A stretch of DNA of 64,000 bases, taken from positions 124,001 through 188,000 of the forward strand of contig NZ_JADKYM010000001.1 of NCBI RefSeq assembly GCF_015475875.1, read 5' to 3'. This stretch comes from Sphingopyxis solisilvae (GTDB taxonomy: Bacteria; Pseudomonadota; Alphaproteobacteria; Sphingomonadales; Sphingomonadaceae). The notes beneath the pieces were generated by a model. It was given only the letters and a program-made list of their open reading frames with translations. It did not search any database and was not told where the DNA came from. Below are positions 1 through 10,871 of the stretch, one piece after another. Position numbers and translations under genes: made by a program. Positions within the stretch are counted from its first letter, which is position 1. Every line of letters begins with the position of its first letter.

Positions 1-370
1 TTTCCAGCCCTGAACGCTCGGCGCCGAAAATATAGGCCGAACGCGTATCACTGGCATGGACCTCCCGCGCAGCGGCCTCGGGGGTCAGCACGGGTTTGGT
101 GACTCCGCGCTTGCGTACCGTCGTAGCATAAATGGTGGTGCAGTCCGCCACCGCATCGGCCAGCGTGTCAAAGACCGTCGCGTTCGCAAGCACGATGTCG
201 GCGCCTGCGGCAGCAGGCCCGGCGTCCGGGTTGGGCCAACCGTCACGTGGCGCTACCAGGCGCAGGTCGGTCAGCGCAAAGTTCAGCATCGCCCGCGCCG
301 CCTTGCCGATATTTTCGCCAAGCTGCGGACGGACGAGCACAATGACCGGAGGCGGGGCGGCCGCGCTCAT
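1..370 (-). CDS. trmJ: tRNA/rRNA methyltransferase, SpoU/TrmJ type (partial, C-terminus outside window)
   Basis: This is the N-terminal 123 residues of a SpoU (SPOUT) RNA 2'-O-methyltransferase; the gene runs off the window start. The protein opens with a short beta strand (VIVLVRPQ) followed by the family motif [13 protein letters not shown], in which the Asn and Arg belong to the conserved SpoU motif 1. A later [11 protein letters not shown] segment matches the start of motif 2. TrmJ methylates position 32 of tRNA anticodon loops using S-adenosylmethionine; exact specificity cannot be told from this fragment. The ATG overlaps the nrdR stop by four bases (ATGA), so the two genes are translationally coupled at the end of the rpiB-glyA-nrdR operon. 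Confidence 0.85.
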   Translation of the reverse strand, partial: MSAAAPPPVIVLVRPQLGENIGKAARAMLNFALTDLRLVAPRDGWPNPDAGPAAAGADIVLANATVFDTLADAVADCTTIYATTVRKRGVTKPVLTPEAAAREVHASDTRSAYIFGAERSGLE

Positions 371-834
371 TTTGCGGGCCGCGCTGCCTCGGTGATTGTC
401 GAGGCGAACTCCTCGAAATCCTTGGCTTCGGTGAAGTCACGATAGACACTGGCGAAGCGGATATAGGCGACATTGTCGAAGCCCTTGAGTGCTTCCATCA
501 CCATCGCGCCGATCTGCTGCGCCTGGACTTCGTTATCGCCGGAGGTTTCGAGTTGACGCTGGATGCCCGACACCAGCCGCTCGATCCGCGCGCCGTCGAT
601 CGGTCGCTTGCGGCATGCGATCTGAACGCTGCGCATCAATTTTTCACGATCGAACGGCTCGCGGCCACCGCCGGCTTTCAAAACCGCGACTTCGCGCAAC
701 TGGATCCGTTCAAAGGTTGTGAAGCGCGCGCCGCAATCCTCGCACTGACGCCGGCGGCGGATCGCGGCGCCGTCCTCGGTCGGACGGCTGTCCTTCACCT
801 GGCTGTCTTCATGTCCGCAATAGGGGCAACGCAT
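367..834 (-). CDS. nrdR: Transcriptional repressor NrdR
   Basis: A 155-residue protein of normal NrdR length. The N-terminal zinc ribbon has cysteines at 3, 6, 31 and 34, followed by the basic stretch AIRRRRQ. An ATP-cone domain spans about residues 49-139. NrdR senses ATP/dATP and represses ribonucleotide reductase genes by binding paired NrdR boxes in their promoters; those targets are not in this window. It lies between a small membrane-protein gene and trmJ on the minus strand, three bases after the former and overlapping the latter by four. The co-location with glyA, which supplies one-carbon units for dTMP synthesis, fits a nucleotide-metabolism operon common in alphaproteobacteria. Confidence 0.95.
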   Translation of the reverse strand: MRCPYCGHEDSQVKDSRPTEDGAAIRRRRQCEDCGARFTTFERIQLREVAVLKAGGGREPFDREKLMRSVQIACRKRPIDGARIERLVSGIQRQLETSGDNEVQAQQIGAMVMEALKGFDNVAYIRFASVYRDFTEAKDFEEFASTITEAARPAK

Positions 835-837
835 CGG

Positions 838-1056
838 TCAGCGTTTCACCCGTGTGTAGAGCGCGATAGCGGCGCCAGCGAGCAGCCCGACGGGCCAGCT
901 GATCACGGGCAGCACCGCCCCGGCAACCGCGCCGATGGCCCCGCCGGTCAGCACGGTGGGTGTCGAGGGATGCTTCATCCCCTCCTTACCCATCGCTTTG
1001 ACCTCTTCGATCGTCAGTTCGACGAGCGTCGGCTCCTCGGGACTTTGCCGTGCCAT
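838..1056 (-). CDS. Small membrane protein of unknown function
   Basis: A 72-residue ORF fills the gap between glyA and nrdR. It starts with ATG four bases after the glyA stop and ends three bases before nrdR. The first 35 residues are hydrophilic (MARQSPEEPTLVELTIEEVK). They are followed by a Gly/Ala-rich hydrophobic region at about 37-68 that can form two short transmembrane helices, ending in TRVKR. A longer frame continues upstream through glyA, but only the ATG at 1056 avoids a long overlap. I do not recognise a family. The operon position suggests co-expression, not function. Confidence 0.7.
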   Translation of the reverse strand: MARQSPEEPTLVELTIEEVKAMGKEGMKHPSTPTVLTGGAIGAVAGAVLPVISWPVGLLAGAAIALYTRVKR

Positions 1057-1060
1057 GATC

Positions 1061-2368
1061 TCAACCCTGATAGATTGGGAAGCGCTCGCACAGCGCGCGG
1101 ACGCGTTTGCGCACGTCAGCCTCGACATCGGCGTCACCATGCTCGCCCTTGTCGCGGAGTGCCTCAAGCACGTCGGCAACCATATCGCCGATTTCCTCGA
1201 ACTCGGTGATGCCGAAACCGCGCGTGGTTCCTGCGGGCGAGCCGACGCGGATGCCGCTGGTCTTGACCGGCGGCAGCGGATCGAAGGGGATGCCGTTTTT
1301 GTTGCAGGTGATCGCCGAGCGCTCGAGCGCCTCGTCGGCATCGCGGCCGGTGACGCCGAGCGGGCGCAGGTCGATGAGGGCAAGGTGCGTATCGGTGCCG
1401 CCCGCGACGACGTCGGCACCGCGCGCTTTCAGCCGACCGGCCAGAGCCTGCGCGTTGGCGACAGTCGCTTTCGCATAGTCCTTGAAATCCGGGCGCAGCG
1501 CTTCGCCAAAGGCGACGGCTTTGGCGGCGATGACATGCATCAGCGGGCCGCCCTGTAGCCCCGGGAAGACCGCCGAGTTGATCCGCTTGGCGATCGCTTC
1601 GTCATTGGTCAGGATCATGCCGCCGCGCGGGCCGCGCAGCGTCTTGTGCGTCGTCGTGGTGACGACATGCGCGTGCGGGAGCGGCGAAGGGTGGACACCC
1701 CCGGCGACCAGCCCGGCGAAGTGCGCCATGTCGACCATCAGCAGCGCGCCGACATCATCGGCAATCGCCCGGAATCGCGCAAAGTCGAGTGTGCGCGGAT
1801 AGGCCGAACCGCCCGCGATGATCAGGGCAGGGCGATGCTCCTTGGCCAGCGCCTCGACCTGGTCGAAATCGACGAGATGATCGTCAGCGCGCACGCCATA
1901 TTGCACCGCGTTGAACCATTTGCCCGACATGGCGGGCGGGGCGCCGTGGGTCAGGTGGCCACCGGCGTCGAGGCTCATGCCCAGGATCGTCGCGCCGGGT
2001 TTGGTCAGCGCGAGCATCACCGCGCCGTTCGCCTGCGCCCCCGAATGCGGCTGGACGTTGGCATAGCCGCAGTCAAACAGCTGCTTGGCGCGGTCGATCG
2101 CCAGCGTTTCGACCTCGTCCGACGGAGCGCAGCCTTGATAATAGCGACGGCCCGGATAGCCTTCGGCATATTTGTTGGTGAAGACGCTGCCCTGCGCTTC
2201 GAGCACCGCCTTGCTGACGATATTCTCCGAGGCGATCAGTTCGATCTGATATTGCTCGCGTTCCAGCTCATGCTTCATCGCGGCCGCAACGGCGGGATCG
2301 ACGGTGGCCACCCCGTCAACAAAATAACCGGCCGATTTGATAGGCTTGTCGAGCGTGTCTGTGGTCAT
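1061..2368 (-). CDS. glyA: Serine hydroxymethyltransferase
   Basis: A 435-residue PLP enzyme that converts serine and tetrahydrofolate to glycine and 5,10-methylene-tetrahydrofolate in the cytosol. The PLP-binding lysine is Lys242 in the family motif [16 protein letters not shown]. Other family landmarks are IELIASENI near residue 43, the tyrosine-rich RYYQGC segment near 75, and [10 protein letters not shown] at 211-220. Length and motifs are normal. Its start overlaps the rpiB stop by four bases, so rpiB-glyA is translationally coupled. The rest of the operon follows at 838, 367 and 1. Confidence 0.97.
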   Translation of the reverse strand: MTTDTLDKPIKSAGYFVDGVATVDPAVAAAMKHELEREQYQIELIASENIVSKAVLEAQGSVFTNKYAEGYPGRRYYQGCAPSDEVETLAIDRAKQLFDCGYANVQPHSGAQANGAVMLALTKPGATILGMSLDAGGHLTHGAPPAMSGKWFNAVQYGVRADDHLVDFDQVEALAKEHRPALIIAGGSAYPRTLDFARFRAIADDVGALLMVDMAHFAGLVAGGVHPSPLPHAHVVTTTTHKTLRGPRGGMILTNDEAIAKRINSAVFPGLQGGPLMHVIAAKAVAFGEALRPDFKDYAKATVANAQALAGRLKARGADVVAGGTDTHLALIDLRPLGVTGRDADEALERSAITCNKNGIPFDPLPPVKTSGIRVGSPAGTTRGFGITEFEEIGDMVADVLEALRDKGEHGDADVEADVRKRVRALCERFPIYQG

Positions 2369-2817
2369 CGGCTGGTCTCCAGTTGGGGCGGATTGGACAG
2401 TTTGTCGACGCGGCGCGCGTGGCGGTCGCCAGCGAAATCGGTGGTCAGAAAGGCGTCAAGGCACGCCTTGGCCATATCGATGCCAGTCAGGCGCGCGCCC
2501 ATCGCGATGACGTTGGCGTTATTATGTTCGCGCGCCAGCTTGGCAGAAAGCGGTTCGGACACGAGTGCACAGCGCGCCGCGGGATTGCGGTTGACCGAGA
2601 TCGAGATGCCGATTCCCGATCCGCACAGCGCGACGCCGCGTTCGGCGCGGCCCTCGGCGATCACCTGTCCCAGCGCATAGCCGAAATCGGGATAATCGAC
2701 GCTGTCGGGGCCGTTGGTGCCGAGATCTTCGACCGCATGACCTTCGGCGCGCAGCCAGTCGGCGAGCAGCGCCTTCAGCTCATAGGCAGCATGGTCAGAG
2801 GCAATAGCGATGCGCAT
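2365..2817 (-). CDS. rpiB: Ribose-5-phosphate isomerase B
   Basis: A 150-residue RpiB/LacAB-family sugar-phosphate isomerase that interconverts ribulose-5-phosphate and ribose-5-phosphate in the non-oxidative pentose phosphate pathway. The start [13 protein letters not shown] holds the phosphate-binding region. The [17 protein letters not shown] segment contains the catalytic base Cys65, and [14 protein letters not shown] follows in the C-terminal half. It is the first gene of the minus-strand operon leading into glyA. The promoter should lie in 2818-2929, between it and the divergent small gene at 2930, but I could not pick out a clear sigma-70 site there. Confidence 0.96.
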   Translation of the reverse strand: MRIAIASDHAAYELKALLADWLRAEGHAVEDLGTNGPDSVDYPDFGYALGQVIAEGRAERGVALCGSGIGISISVNRNPAARCALVSEPLSAKLAREHNNANVIAMGARLTGIDMAKACLDAFLTTDFAGDRHARRVDKLSNPPQLETSR

Positions 2818-2929
2818 CGGCGCGGCTCCCGCAAGCTCAAGGGAATCGATGAGCGGCCTTTAGGCGAAGCGGCATGGATTGGCCATAAGCGAGGTGGCAA
2901 ATTTGTGACGCGGCCGATAAAGCTGCGCC

Positions 2930-3094
2930 ATGTCCGATACCGTCATATCCGTGCTGATGCTCACCGGGGTCGCCCTGACCGGCGGTGCTGCTTATGTCTT
3001 TCGCATGGGCGACAAGCGCCGCGCGCTGTTGATGCTGGTCGCGGCGCTCGTGATGTTCGCCAATGTCGCGGTGTGGCTGGTGCCCGTGAAATAA
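2930..3094 (+). CDS. Small two-helix membrane protein, hypothetical
   Basis: A 54-residue ORF runs from ATG at 2930 to TAA at 3094. It encodes two hydrophobic helices (about residues 5-22 and 33-52) joined by a short basic loop, FRMGDKRRAL. Codon use matches the surrounding genes, with G or C at most third positions, and a palindromic repeat starts four bases after the stop, as after other genuine genes here. No ribosome-binding site is strong, although GATAAAG lies about 9 bases before the ATG. The function is unknown. It is divergent from rpiB. Confidence 0.6.
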   Translation: MSDTVISVLMLTGVALTGGAAYVFRMGDKRRALLMLVAALVMFANVAVWLVPVK

Positions 3095-3097
3095 TCG

Positions 3098-3228
3098 TCC
3101 CTGTGGCGAAGCCGCGGGGAGGTGGCAGCTCGCAGGGCTGACGGAGGGGCCATGGCGCACCGTCGTCGCCCCTCCACCATCGCCTGCGGCGACGGTCCCC
3201 CTCCCTATGGCTTCGCCACAGGGAGGAT
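3098..3228. repeat. Long palindromic intergenic repeat, family F copy 1
   Basis: Inverted arms at 3098-3113 and 3209-3224 (TCCCTGTGGCGAAGCC and its complement) enclose about 95 bases. The inner bases GTGGCAG..GCAGGGCTGACGGAGGGG recur almost unchanged in the copy at 33465-33609, although the outer arms differ. The element starts four bases after the stop of the small gene and ends just before the stop of the convergent hydrolase gene. It may therefore act as a bidirectional transcript end. Confidence 0.8.
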
Positions 3229-3235
3229 ATTTGAA

Positions 3236-3892
3236 TCAGCGGATCGGCGAATCCGGCGCCAGCCGCATATCCAGATAATTATCGAGCGACTTCATCAGCT
3301 GGTCGAGTTCATGCTCGAAGAAATGGTTCGCGCGCGGGATTTCGTCGTGATGGATCGTGATGCCCTTTTGGGTGCGCAGCTTGTCGACCAGCTTCTGCAC
3401 CGCTGACGGCGGGACGATCTCGTCCTGCCCGCCCGCGACGATGATGCCCGACGAAGGGCAGGGGGCAAGGAAGCTGAAGTCATACATGTTGGCCGGCGGC
3501 GCGACCGACAGGAAACCACGGATTTCGGGGCGGCGCATCAGCAACTGCATACCGATCCACGCGCCAAAACTGAACCCTGCGACCCAGGTTGTCTGCGCCT
3601 CGGGATGGATCGACTGAACCCAGTCGAGCGCCGATGCGGCATCGGAAAGTTCGCCGATGCCATTGTCGAACGTGCCCTGGCTGCGCCCGACGCCGCGGAA
3701 GTTGAAGCGCAGCACCGCAAAGCCGCGCGCGACAAAGCTCTTGTACATCGCCTGCGTGATGCGGTCGTTCATTGTGCCGCCGCCCTGCGGATGCGGGTGC
3801 AGGATCATCGCAACCGGCGCGCGCGGGCGCGGCGGCGGCGAGAAACGGCCTTCGATACGGCCCTCGGGGCCGGGGAAAATCACGTCGGGCAT
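3236..3892 (-). CDS. Alpha/beta hydrolase, small dienelactone-hydrolase-like type
   Basis: A 218-residue single-domain alpha/beta hydrolase with no signal peptide. The nucleophile elbow is GFSFG with Ser108. The acid is probably Asp157 (GGQDEIVPP) and the base His190 (PRANHFF). The N-terminal ILHPHPQGGGTMND forms the oxyanion-hole region typical of the KANL3/Tex30-like branch. Substrate is unknown; members of this branch are annotated only as alpha/beta hydrolases. It stands alone on the minus strand, convergent with the small gene at 2930 and divergent from the cysteine desulfurase. Confidence 0.85.
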   Translation of the reverse strand: MPDVIFPGPEGRIEGRFSPPPRPRAPVAMILHPHPQGGGTMNDRITQAMYKSFVARGFAVLRFNFRGVGRSQGTFDNGIGELSDAASALDWVQSIHPEAQTTWVAGFSFGAWIGMQLLMRRPEIRGFLSVAPPANMYDFSFLAPCPSSGIIVAGGQDEIVPPSAVQKLVDKLRTQKGITIHHDEIPRANHFFEHELDQLMKSLDNYLDMRLAPDSPIR

Positions 3893-4031
3893 GGAGGCAC
3901 CTTTATGTCTTGAGGCTTGCCACCGATTCGCCGGACGGGCGGGGTGGCGGAGCGAAGATGGCGCCTATATAGAAAACGCGTAGCAACTTGCAACTTTTGC
4001 GAATCGCTCGCAACAAGGACGCTCTCGCGGA

Positions 4032-5123
4032 ATGATTTATCTTGACTATCAAGCGACTACGCCGCTCGCTCTCGAAGCGCGCGAGGCGATGATGCGCTGG
4101 CTGGCCGGGCCGGGCGAAGGCGACGGTCTTGCGAATCCGTCGAGCACGCACAAGGCCGGCCGCGCCGCAGCGGCGGCAGTAGAGGTTGCGCGCGACCAGG
4201 TCGCAGCGTTGCTTCCCAAAGGCGGTCGGGTCTTTTTTACCTCGGGCGCGACCGAGGCGCTCAACTGGGCGCTGCTGCGCGGCGCTGAAGCGAAGCCGGG
4301 CGGCGTCGCGGGGCTCAGCATCGAACATGCGGCTTCGCTGCAATGTCTGGAGCGATTGCACGCCATGATTCTGCCGGTCGATGCCGCGGGTGTGGCGCTG
4401 TCCCCCGACCCCGCACTGATCCCCGAAAATGGCATCGTCGCAGCGATGCTGGTCAATAACGAGGTCGGGACGATCCAGCCGGTGGCCGAATACGCCGCCG
4501 CCGCGCATGCGAAGAACAGCTTGCTGCTCTGCGACGCGGTGCAGGGATTCGGGCGCGTCGCGATCCCCGAAGGCGCTGACCTGATCGCGATCTCGGCGCA
4601 CAAGATTCACGGGCCGAAGGGTATCGGCGCGCTGTGGATCCGCGACGGCATCGACCTGCCGCCGCTGATGTTCGGCGGCGCGCAGGAACAAGGTATGCGC
4701 TCGGGCACCGTCTCGCCCGCGCTCTGTGCGGGTTTCGGTGCCGCCGCGGCGCTCGCGGCCGAGCGCTTCGACAGCGACGCCGCGCATGTCGAGCGGCTGT
4801 GGTCGCTGGCGCGCGACATGCTGCCCGAATGGACGATCAATGGCGCGGTCGACGCGCGCTACCACGGCAATCTCAACATCCGGCGCGAGGGCGTGAACGG
4901 CCTGCGCCTGATGTCCGACGCCCGCAACGTCGCCTTCTCGCTGGGAAGCGCCTGCGGAAGCGGGTCGGGCAAGGTCAGCCATGTGCTGCGCGCGATGGGG
5001 GTGAGCGAGGCCGACGCGCGCTCGTCGATCCGCCTTGGCTGGGGGCGTTATACGAGCGAGCAGGAATTACGCGACGGCCTTGAAGCGATCAAGGCTGCGG
5101 CACGGCTGCAAAGGGTCAATTGA
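4032..5123 (+). CDS. Cysteine desulfurase, NifS/IscS-like
   Basis: A 363-residue class V aminotransferase-fold PLP enzyme that moves sulfur from cysteine to an enzyme cysteine. The PLP lysine is Lys191 in ISAHKIHGPKG. His99 stacks over the cofactor. The persulfide-carrying Cys308 lies in the mobile loop SLGSACGSGSGKVSHVL. The YLDYQATTPL start is typical of IscS/NifS. The next gene, a 2Fe-2S ferredoxin, overlaps by one base, which suggests this desulfurase helps load or works with that ferredoxin. No iscU, sufB or iscR lies nearby, so it may not be the main Fe-S assembly enzyme of the cell. Confidence 0.92.
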   Translation: MIYLDYQATTPLALEAREAMMRWLAGPGEGDGLANPSSTHKAGRAAAAAVEVARDQVAALLPKGGRVFFTSGATEALNWALLRGAEAKPGGVAGLSIEHAASLQCLERLHAMILPVDAAGVALSPDPALIPENGIVAAMLVNNEVGTIQPVAEYAAAAHAKNSLLLCDAVQGFGRVAIPEGADLIAISAHKIHGPKGIGALWIRDGIDLPPLMFGGAQEQGMRSGTVSPALCAGFGAAAALAAERFDSDAAHVERLWSLARDMLPEWTINGAVDARYHGNLNIRREGVNGLRLMSDARNVAFSLGSACGSGSGKVSHVLRAMGVSEADARSSIRLGWGRYTSEQELRDGLEAIKAAARLQRVN

Positions 5124-5458
5124 TGCGCGTCACTTTCGTTCACGCCGACGGCAAGGGGCGCACCGAGGCGGAGGCGGAACCGGGCAGCATCCTGCTCGAC
5201 GTGGCGCAGGCTTATCTGATGCCGCTGGAGGGGACGTGCGAGGGTCAGATGGCCTGCTCGACCTGCCATGTCATTGTCGCCAAAGAGGATTTCGAGCGGT
5301 TGCCGCCCGCGACCGAGATGGAAGAGGATATGCTCGACCTCGCCGCCGGGGTGCGCCGGACAAGCCGCCTCGCGTGCCAGATATTGCTGACCGAGGCGAT
5401 GGACGGGCTGACCGTGTGCATCCCGGGCGAAAGCCGAAATATGCAGGGGCCGCGCTGA
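5123..5458 (+). CDS. 2Fe-2S ferredoxin, adrenodoxin type
   Basis: A 111-residue ferredoxin. The cluster ligands are Cys39, Cys45, Cys48 (CEGQMACSTC) and Cys85, matching the C-x5-C-x2-C...C pattern of the adrenodoxin/Isc ferredoxin group. An acidic helix around residues 66-74 (EMEEDMLDL) matches the partner-binding region of that group. I chose ATG at 5123, which overlaps the desulfurase TGA in a TGATG junction; a TTG one codon upstream is also open. It probably passes electrons to Fe-S assembly or to a P450 or hydroxylase, and the adjacent desulfurase favours the first. Confidence 0.92.
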   Translation: MRVTFVHADGKGRTEAEAEPGSILLDVAQAYLMPLEGTCEGQMACSTCHVIVAKEDFERLPPATEMEEDMLDLAAGVRRTSRLACQILLTEAMDGLTVCIPGESRNMQGPR

Positions 5459-5467
5459 CCTCTATTT

Positions 5468-5543
5468 CGTCATTGCGAGCGAAGCGAAGCAATCCAGAGT
5501 GTGACAAGCCGCTCTGGATTGCTTCGCTTCGCTCGCAATGACG
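5468..5543. repeat. Palindromic repeat, family A copy 1
   Basis: Near-perfect inverted repeat beginning CGTCATTGCGAGCGAAGC. Each arm is about 33 bases, with a loop of about ten. It starts ten bases after the ferredoxin stop. Related copies lie at 19156, 24573 and 27225, all just after stop codons. Confidence 0.9.
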
Positions 5544-5596
5544 CGGACTGCGGCAGCTGACTTGCATTTCCCTTCATCCCCCGCCATATGCGCCGC

Positions 5597-5685
5597 GGAA
5601 GTCGGGCGGACGTGGTCTTCGCCAACCCGGTCAGGTCCGGAAGGAAGCAGCCGCAACGAATTCGCCGCGGGTCGTTCCGGCTTCC
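5597..5685 (+). ncRNA. ffs: Signal recognition particle RNA, small bacterial type
   Basis: The universally conserved domain IV core GTCAGGTCCGGAAGGAAGCA lies at 5630-5649, including the GGAA tetraloop and the asymmetric loop that bind Ffh. The outer ends 5597-5605 (GGAAGTCGG) and 5677-5685 (CCGGCTTCC) pair over nine bases with one G-U, which sets the limits. The product is a roughly 90-100 base hairpin RNA that forms the particle with Ffh and targets membrane proteins to SecYEG. It sits immediately upstream of dnaX, a common arrangement. Mature ends may differ by a few bases. Confidence 0.95.
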
Positions 5686-5734
5686 ACCCATTTCCCCCTT
5701 CGACAAGAGCGCAGCCGCCCCCTAAGACGGGGCA

Positions 5735-7431
<1,697 letters not shown>

Positions 7432-7435
<4 letters not shown>

Positions 7436-7767
7436 AATCGATCGAAGAAATGATGAAGGCGGCGCAGGAAGCTGCCGCCACGGTGCAGGCGCAGATGCAG
7501 GAGGCGCAGGCGAAGCTCGACAGCGTCGAGGTCGAAGGCGTTTCGGGCGGCGGACTGGTAAAGATCAAGGCGTCGGCCAAGGGCCGGATCAAGGCGATCC
7601 ACATCGACGACAGCCTGATGGTGCCCTCCGACAAGCAGATGCTCGAAGACCTGCTCGCGGCCGCGTTCAACGACGCGCGCGAGAAGGCCGATGCGGCGAG
7701 CAACGAGGAAATGGGCAAGATGACCAGCGGCCTGCCGCTGCCCCCGGGCTTCAAGCTGCCGTTTTGA
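7432..7767 (+). CDS. Nucleoid-associated protein, YbaB/EbfC family
   Basis: A 111-residue protein of the YbaB/EbfC family. It has an N-terminal coiled helix rich in Met, Gln and Ala (MKSIEEMMKAAQEAAATVQA), a central beta sheet (VEVEGVSGGGLVKIKASAKG) and a C-terminal helix ending in MGKMTSGLPLPPGFKLPF, the family signature. These small dimers bind DNA and may bend it. The gene overlaps dnaX by four bases. In many bacteria recR follows this pair, but here recR is absent and a repeat and then lon follow. Confidence 0.95.
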
Positions 7768-7774
7768 TTGATAT

Positions 7775-7889
7775 CGTCGCCCCCGCGAAGGCGGGGGCCG
7801 CGGTCAGTTTACGCGGCGGTGCAGGATTGTCCCGACGGCGGCCGCGTTCAGAGGCGCGTGATTCTGAAACGCCCTCCGCGGGGGCGACG
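7775..7889. repeat. Palindromic intergenic repeat, family E
   Basis: The ends are near-complementary: CGTCGCCCCCGCGAAGG from 7775 and CCGCGGGGGCGACG ending at 7889. A GC-rich hairpin (CCCCCGCGAAGGCGGGGG) lies within the left end. It begins eight bases after the ybaB stop, so it may serve as the dnaX-ybaB transcript end. Confidence 0.75.
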
Positions 7890-7913
7890 TTCTGTTCCCG
7901 TTTACCGCAGCAA

Positions 7914-7942
7914 CATTGAATGCGCGCGAAGTTACGCCATAT
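7914..7942 (+). promoter_or_regulatory. Candidate heat-shock (RpoH) promoter for lon
   Basis: CATTGAAT at 7914-7921 resembles the sigma-32 -35 element (CTTGAA). CGCCATAT at 7935-7942, 13 bases later, resembles its -10 element (CCCCATAT). Lon is a classical RpoH target, and the site lies 60 bases before its start codon. A housekeeping -10 (CCTATAAG, about 7955) is an alternative. Confidence 0.45.
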
Positions 7943-8002
7943 TAGCGATGAACACCCTATAAGAGGGGCAGTGCGTCCGGTCGTGGCGCCTGCCCAGGAG
8001 CC

Positions 8003-10402
8003 ATGATGACGCAATCTTTTCCTCTGCTGCCGCTACGTGACATCGTCGTTTTTCCGCACATGATCGTGCCGCTTTTCGTCGGGCGCGACCGTTCGGTCGC
8101 TGCGCTGGAAACCGCGATGGAATCCGACAAGGAGATATTCCTCGTCGCGCAACTCGACCCGGGCGAGGACGATCCGCAGCGGGACGATCTGTACGACGTC
8201 GGCGTGATCGCCACCGTGCTCCAGCTTTTGAAGCTGCCCGACGGCACCGTTCGCGTGCTGGTTGAAGGCAAAGAGCGCGCGAAGCTGCTGGCTTTGACGG
8301 ACGAAGGCAAGGCGGTGATGGCGAGCGTCAAGCCGGTGGCGGACACCGTCGACGACAGCGTCGATACTGCGGCGCTGATGCGTTCGGTGGTCGACCAGTT
8401 TGAAAATTACGCCAAACTCAACAAGAAGATGCCCGCCGAAACCGCGGTGCAGCTGTCGCAGATCGAGGATGCTTCGCGGCTCGCCGACTCGGTTGCGGGC
8501 AATCTCAATATCAAGGTTGCCGACAAGCAGGCTTTGCTGGTCGAAGACACGCCATCGAAACGGCTCGAGATGGTGTTCGCCTTCATGGAGGGCGAACTCG
8601 GCGTGTTGCAGGTCGAAAAGAAGATCCGCGGCCGCGTGAAGCGGCAGATGGAAAAGAGCCAGCGCGAATATTATCTGAACGAACAGCTGAAGGCGATCCA
8701 GCGCGAGCTGGGCAACGACAACGGCGAAGGCGGCGACGATCTGGCCGAATTGCAGATCAAGATCGACAGCCTGAAAATGTCGAAAGAGGCCAAGGCCAAG
8801 GCGCAGGCGGAAATGAAAAAGCTGCGCGCGATGGCACCGATGTCGGCCGAAGCGACGGTGGTGCGCAATTATCTCGACACGTTGATCGGCCTGCCGTGGG
8901 GCAAAAAGTCCAAGCTGAAAAAGGACATCGCCAAAGCGCAATCGATCCTCGACGACGACCATTATGCGCTGGAAAAGGTCAAGGACCGCATCGTCGAATA
9001 TCTGGCGGTGCAGGCGCGCACCAACAAGCTGAAGGGGCCGATCCTGTGCCTCGTCGGTCCCCCGGGTGTGGGCAAGACCAGCTTGGGCAAGTCGATCGCC
9101 AAGGCGACCGGGCGCGAGTTTATCCGCCAGTCGCTGGGCGGGGTGCGCGACGAAGCCGAAATCCGGGGCCACCGCCGCACCTATATTGGCTCGCTGCCGG
9201 GCAAGATTGTCACCAATCTGAAAAAGGCGGGCACGATGAATCCGCTGTTCCTGCTCGACGAAATCGACAAGCTGGGTCAGGATTTCCGCGGTGATCCGGC
9301 GTCGGCGCTGCTCGAGGTGCTTGATCCCGAACAGAACGGCAAGTTTCAGGACCATTATCTGGAAATCGACGTCGATCTCAGCGACATCATGTTCGTGACG
9401 ACGGCGAACTCGCTGAATCTGCCGCAGCCGCTTCTTGATCGTATGGAGATCATCCGGCTGGAGGGTTACACCGAGGACGAAAAGGTCGAGATCGCCAAGC
9501 GTCACCTGATCGCCAAGCAGATCGAGGCCCATGGCCTGAAGGAAGGCGAGTTCGAACTGACCGAGGACGGACTGCGCGACCTGATTCGTTTTTACACCCG
9601 CGAAGCAGGCGTCCGCACCCTCGAACGCGAAATCGCCCGGCTGGCGCGCAAGGCATTGCGCAAGATTCTGGAAGGCAAGGCCGAAAAGGTGTCGATCACA
9701 CCCGAGAATCTCGCCGAATTTTCCGGTGTCCGGAAGTTCCGCCACGGTGTGTCCGATCGCGAGGACCAGGTCGGCGCGGTGACGGGTCTGGCGTGGACCG
9801 AGGTTGGCGGCGAATTGCTGACGATCGAGGCGGTCACGGCGTCGGGGAAGGGGCAGGTCAAGACCACCGGCAAGCTGGGCGAGGTGATGACCGAGTCGGT
9901 ACAGGCGGCACTGTCCTTCGTGAAGGCTCGGGCACCTGCCTATGGGATCAAACCCAGCCTGTTCGCGCGCAAGGACATCCATATCCACTTGCCCGAAGGT
10001 GCAGTACCCAAGGATGGCCCGTCGGCCGGCATCGGTATGGTGACCGCCATGATATCGACCCTGACCGGCATTGCGGTGCGCAGGGATGTCGCGATGACCG
10101 GCGAAGTGACGCTGCGCGGCCGGGTGCTGGCGATCGGCGGACTGAAGGAAAAGCTGTTGGCCGCGCTCCGCGGCGGCATCACTACGGTGCTGATCCCGGA
10201 AGACAATGAAAAGGATTTGGTCGAGATCCCGGCGAATATCACGCGCGACCTGAAGATCATCCCGGTCAGTCACGTCGATCAGGTTTTGGCCGAGGCACTG
10301 GCCGGTCCCGTCGTTCCGATCGAGTGGACCGAGGCAGACGAGCTTGCCGCGTCGCCGCCATTGCATCCCGGAACCGATCCGGAAACCGCGATTCGACACT
10401 GA
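8003..10402 (+). CDS. lon: ATP-dependent protease Lon
   Basis: A 799-residue LonA protease that degrades misfolded and short-lived regulatory proteins in the cytosol. It has an N-terminal substrate-binding domain (1 to about 205, opening [20 protein letters not shown]), a coiled region, the AAA+ domain with Walker [10 protein letters not shown] near 353-361 and Walker [11 protein letters not shown], and a C-terminal Ser/Lys protease domain. The catalytic serine is about residue 674 in KDGPSAGIG, with the catalytic lysine in the following [10 protein letters not shown] segment. The start ATGATG follows an AGGAG ribosome site. Length is normal. A possible heat-shock promoter lies upstream, and hupB follows, an order also known from other proteobacteria. 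Confidence 0.98.
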   Translation: MMTQSFPLLPLRDIVVFPHMIVPLFVGRDRSVAALETAMESDKEIFLVAQLDPGEDDPQRDDLYDVGVIATVLQLLKLPDGTVRVLVEGKERAKLLALTDEGKAVMASVKPVADTVDDSVDTAALMRSVVDQFENYAKLNKKMPAETAVQLSQIEDASRLADSVAGNLNIKVADKQALLVEDTPSKRLEMVFAFMEGELGVLQVEKKIRGRVKRQMEKSQREYYLNEQLKAIQRELGNDNGEGGDDLAELQIKIDSLKMSKEAKAKAQAEMKKLRAMAPMSAEATVVRNYLDTLIGLPWGKKSKLKKDIAKAQSILDDDHYALEKVKDRIVEYLAVQARTNKLKGPILCLVGPPGVGKTSLGKSIAKATGREFIRQSLGGVRDEAEIRGHRRTYIGSLPGKIVTNLKKAGTMNPLFLLDEIDKLGQDFRGDPASALLEVLDPEQNGKFQDHYLEIDVDLSDIMFVTTANSLNLPQPLLDRMEIIRLEGYTEDEKVEIAKRHLIAKQIEAHGLKEGEFELTEDGLRDLIRFYTREAGVRTLEREIARLARKALRKILEGKAEKVSITPENLAEFSGVRKFRHGVSDREDQVGAVTGLAWTEVGGELLTIEAVTASGKGQVKTTGKLGEVMTESVQAALSFVKARAPAYGIKPSLFARKDIHIHLPEGAVPKDGPSAGIGMVTAMISTLTGIAVRRDVAMTGEVTLRGRVLAIGGLKEKLLAALRGGITTVLIPEDNEKDLVEIPANITRDLKIIPVSHVDQVLAEALAGPVVPIEWTEADELAASPPLHPGTDPETAIRH

Positions 10403-10411
10403 GCTTTGGCG

Positions 10412-10437
10412 ACCGGCGACGGCGAATAGCCGGTTTT
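10412..10437 (+). terminator. Weak hairpin after lon
   Basis: ACCGGC at 10412-10417 pairs with GCCGGT at 10429-10434, and the next bases are TTT. The stem is short, so termination would be partial at best. Confidence 0.35.
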
Positions 10438-10482
10438 CGTCGCATATTCGGCGTTTAGTGGCGGTTTTCTTGCCTTTTTGCT

Positions 10483-10511
10483 TTGACAAGGCGGTGCCAA
10501 ACGGCGTTAGT
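10483..10511 (+). promoter_or_regulatory. Candidate sigma-70 promoter for hupB
   Basis: A perfect TTGACA (10483-10488) is followed, after 17 bases, by GTTAGT (10506-10511), a weak -10. It lies 60 bases upstream of the HU start codon. A strong constitutive -35 is expected for HU. Confidence 0.5.
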
Positions 10512-10570
10512 ACCGCGCCATGGCGCGTCCATGAATCATTTTAGCAACCATAAACAGGGGTTCCTTAGGC

Positions 10571-10843
10571 ATGAACAAGCAAGACCTGATCGCCGCCGTC
10601 GCTGACTCGAGCGGCCTGACCAAGGGTGATGCCAGCAAGGCTGTCGAAGCCGTGTTCGAAGCGATCACCGGCTCGCTCAAGAAGGGCGGAGAGGTCCGTC
10701 TCGTTGGTTTCGGTACCTTTGCCGTTTCGAAGCGCAAGGCATCGACCGGCCGCAATCCGCGCACTGGCGAAACGATGACGATCGCAGCGTCAAACCAGCC
10801 GAAGTTCAAGGCCGGCAAGGCGCTCAAGGACGCCGTCAACTGA
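10571..10843 (+). CDS. hupB: DNA-binding protein HU
   Basis: A 90-residue HU/IHF-family protein starting MNKQDLIAAVADSSGLTKGD. The beta-arm tip carries RNPRTGE at 61-67, the signature for intercalation into the DNA minor groove, and the protein ends KFKAGKALKDAVN, as HU does. It dimerises and compacts or bends chromosomal DNA without sequence preference. It is transcribed alone, between a TTGACA promoter and a strong hairpin terminator at 10872, immediately downstream of lon. Confidence 0.97.
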   Translation: MNKQDLIAAVADSSGLTKGDASKAVEAVFEAITGSLKKGGEVRLVGFGTFAVSKRKASTGRNPRTGETMTIAASNQPKFKAGKALKDAVN

Positions 10844-10871
10844 TCGACATGTCCTTTGGGCGATGAAATTT

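Noticed and set aside
8033-10489. An 818-codon open frame antisense to lon
   Set aside because: It mirrors the codon bias of lon at high GC, has no domain character, and lon is certain. Similar antisense frames across hrpB (15984-18260) and valS/S9 (51711-53963) were dropped for the same reason.
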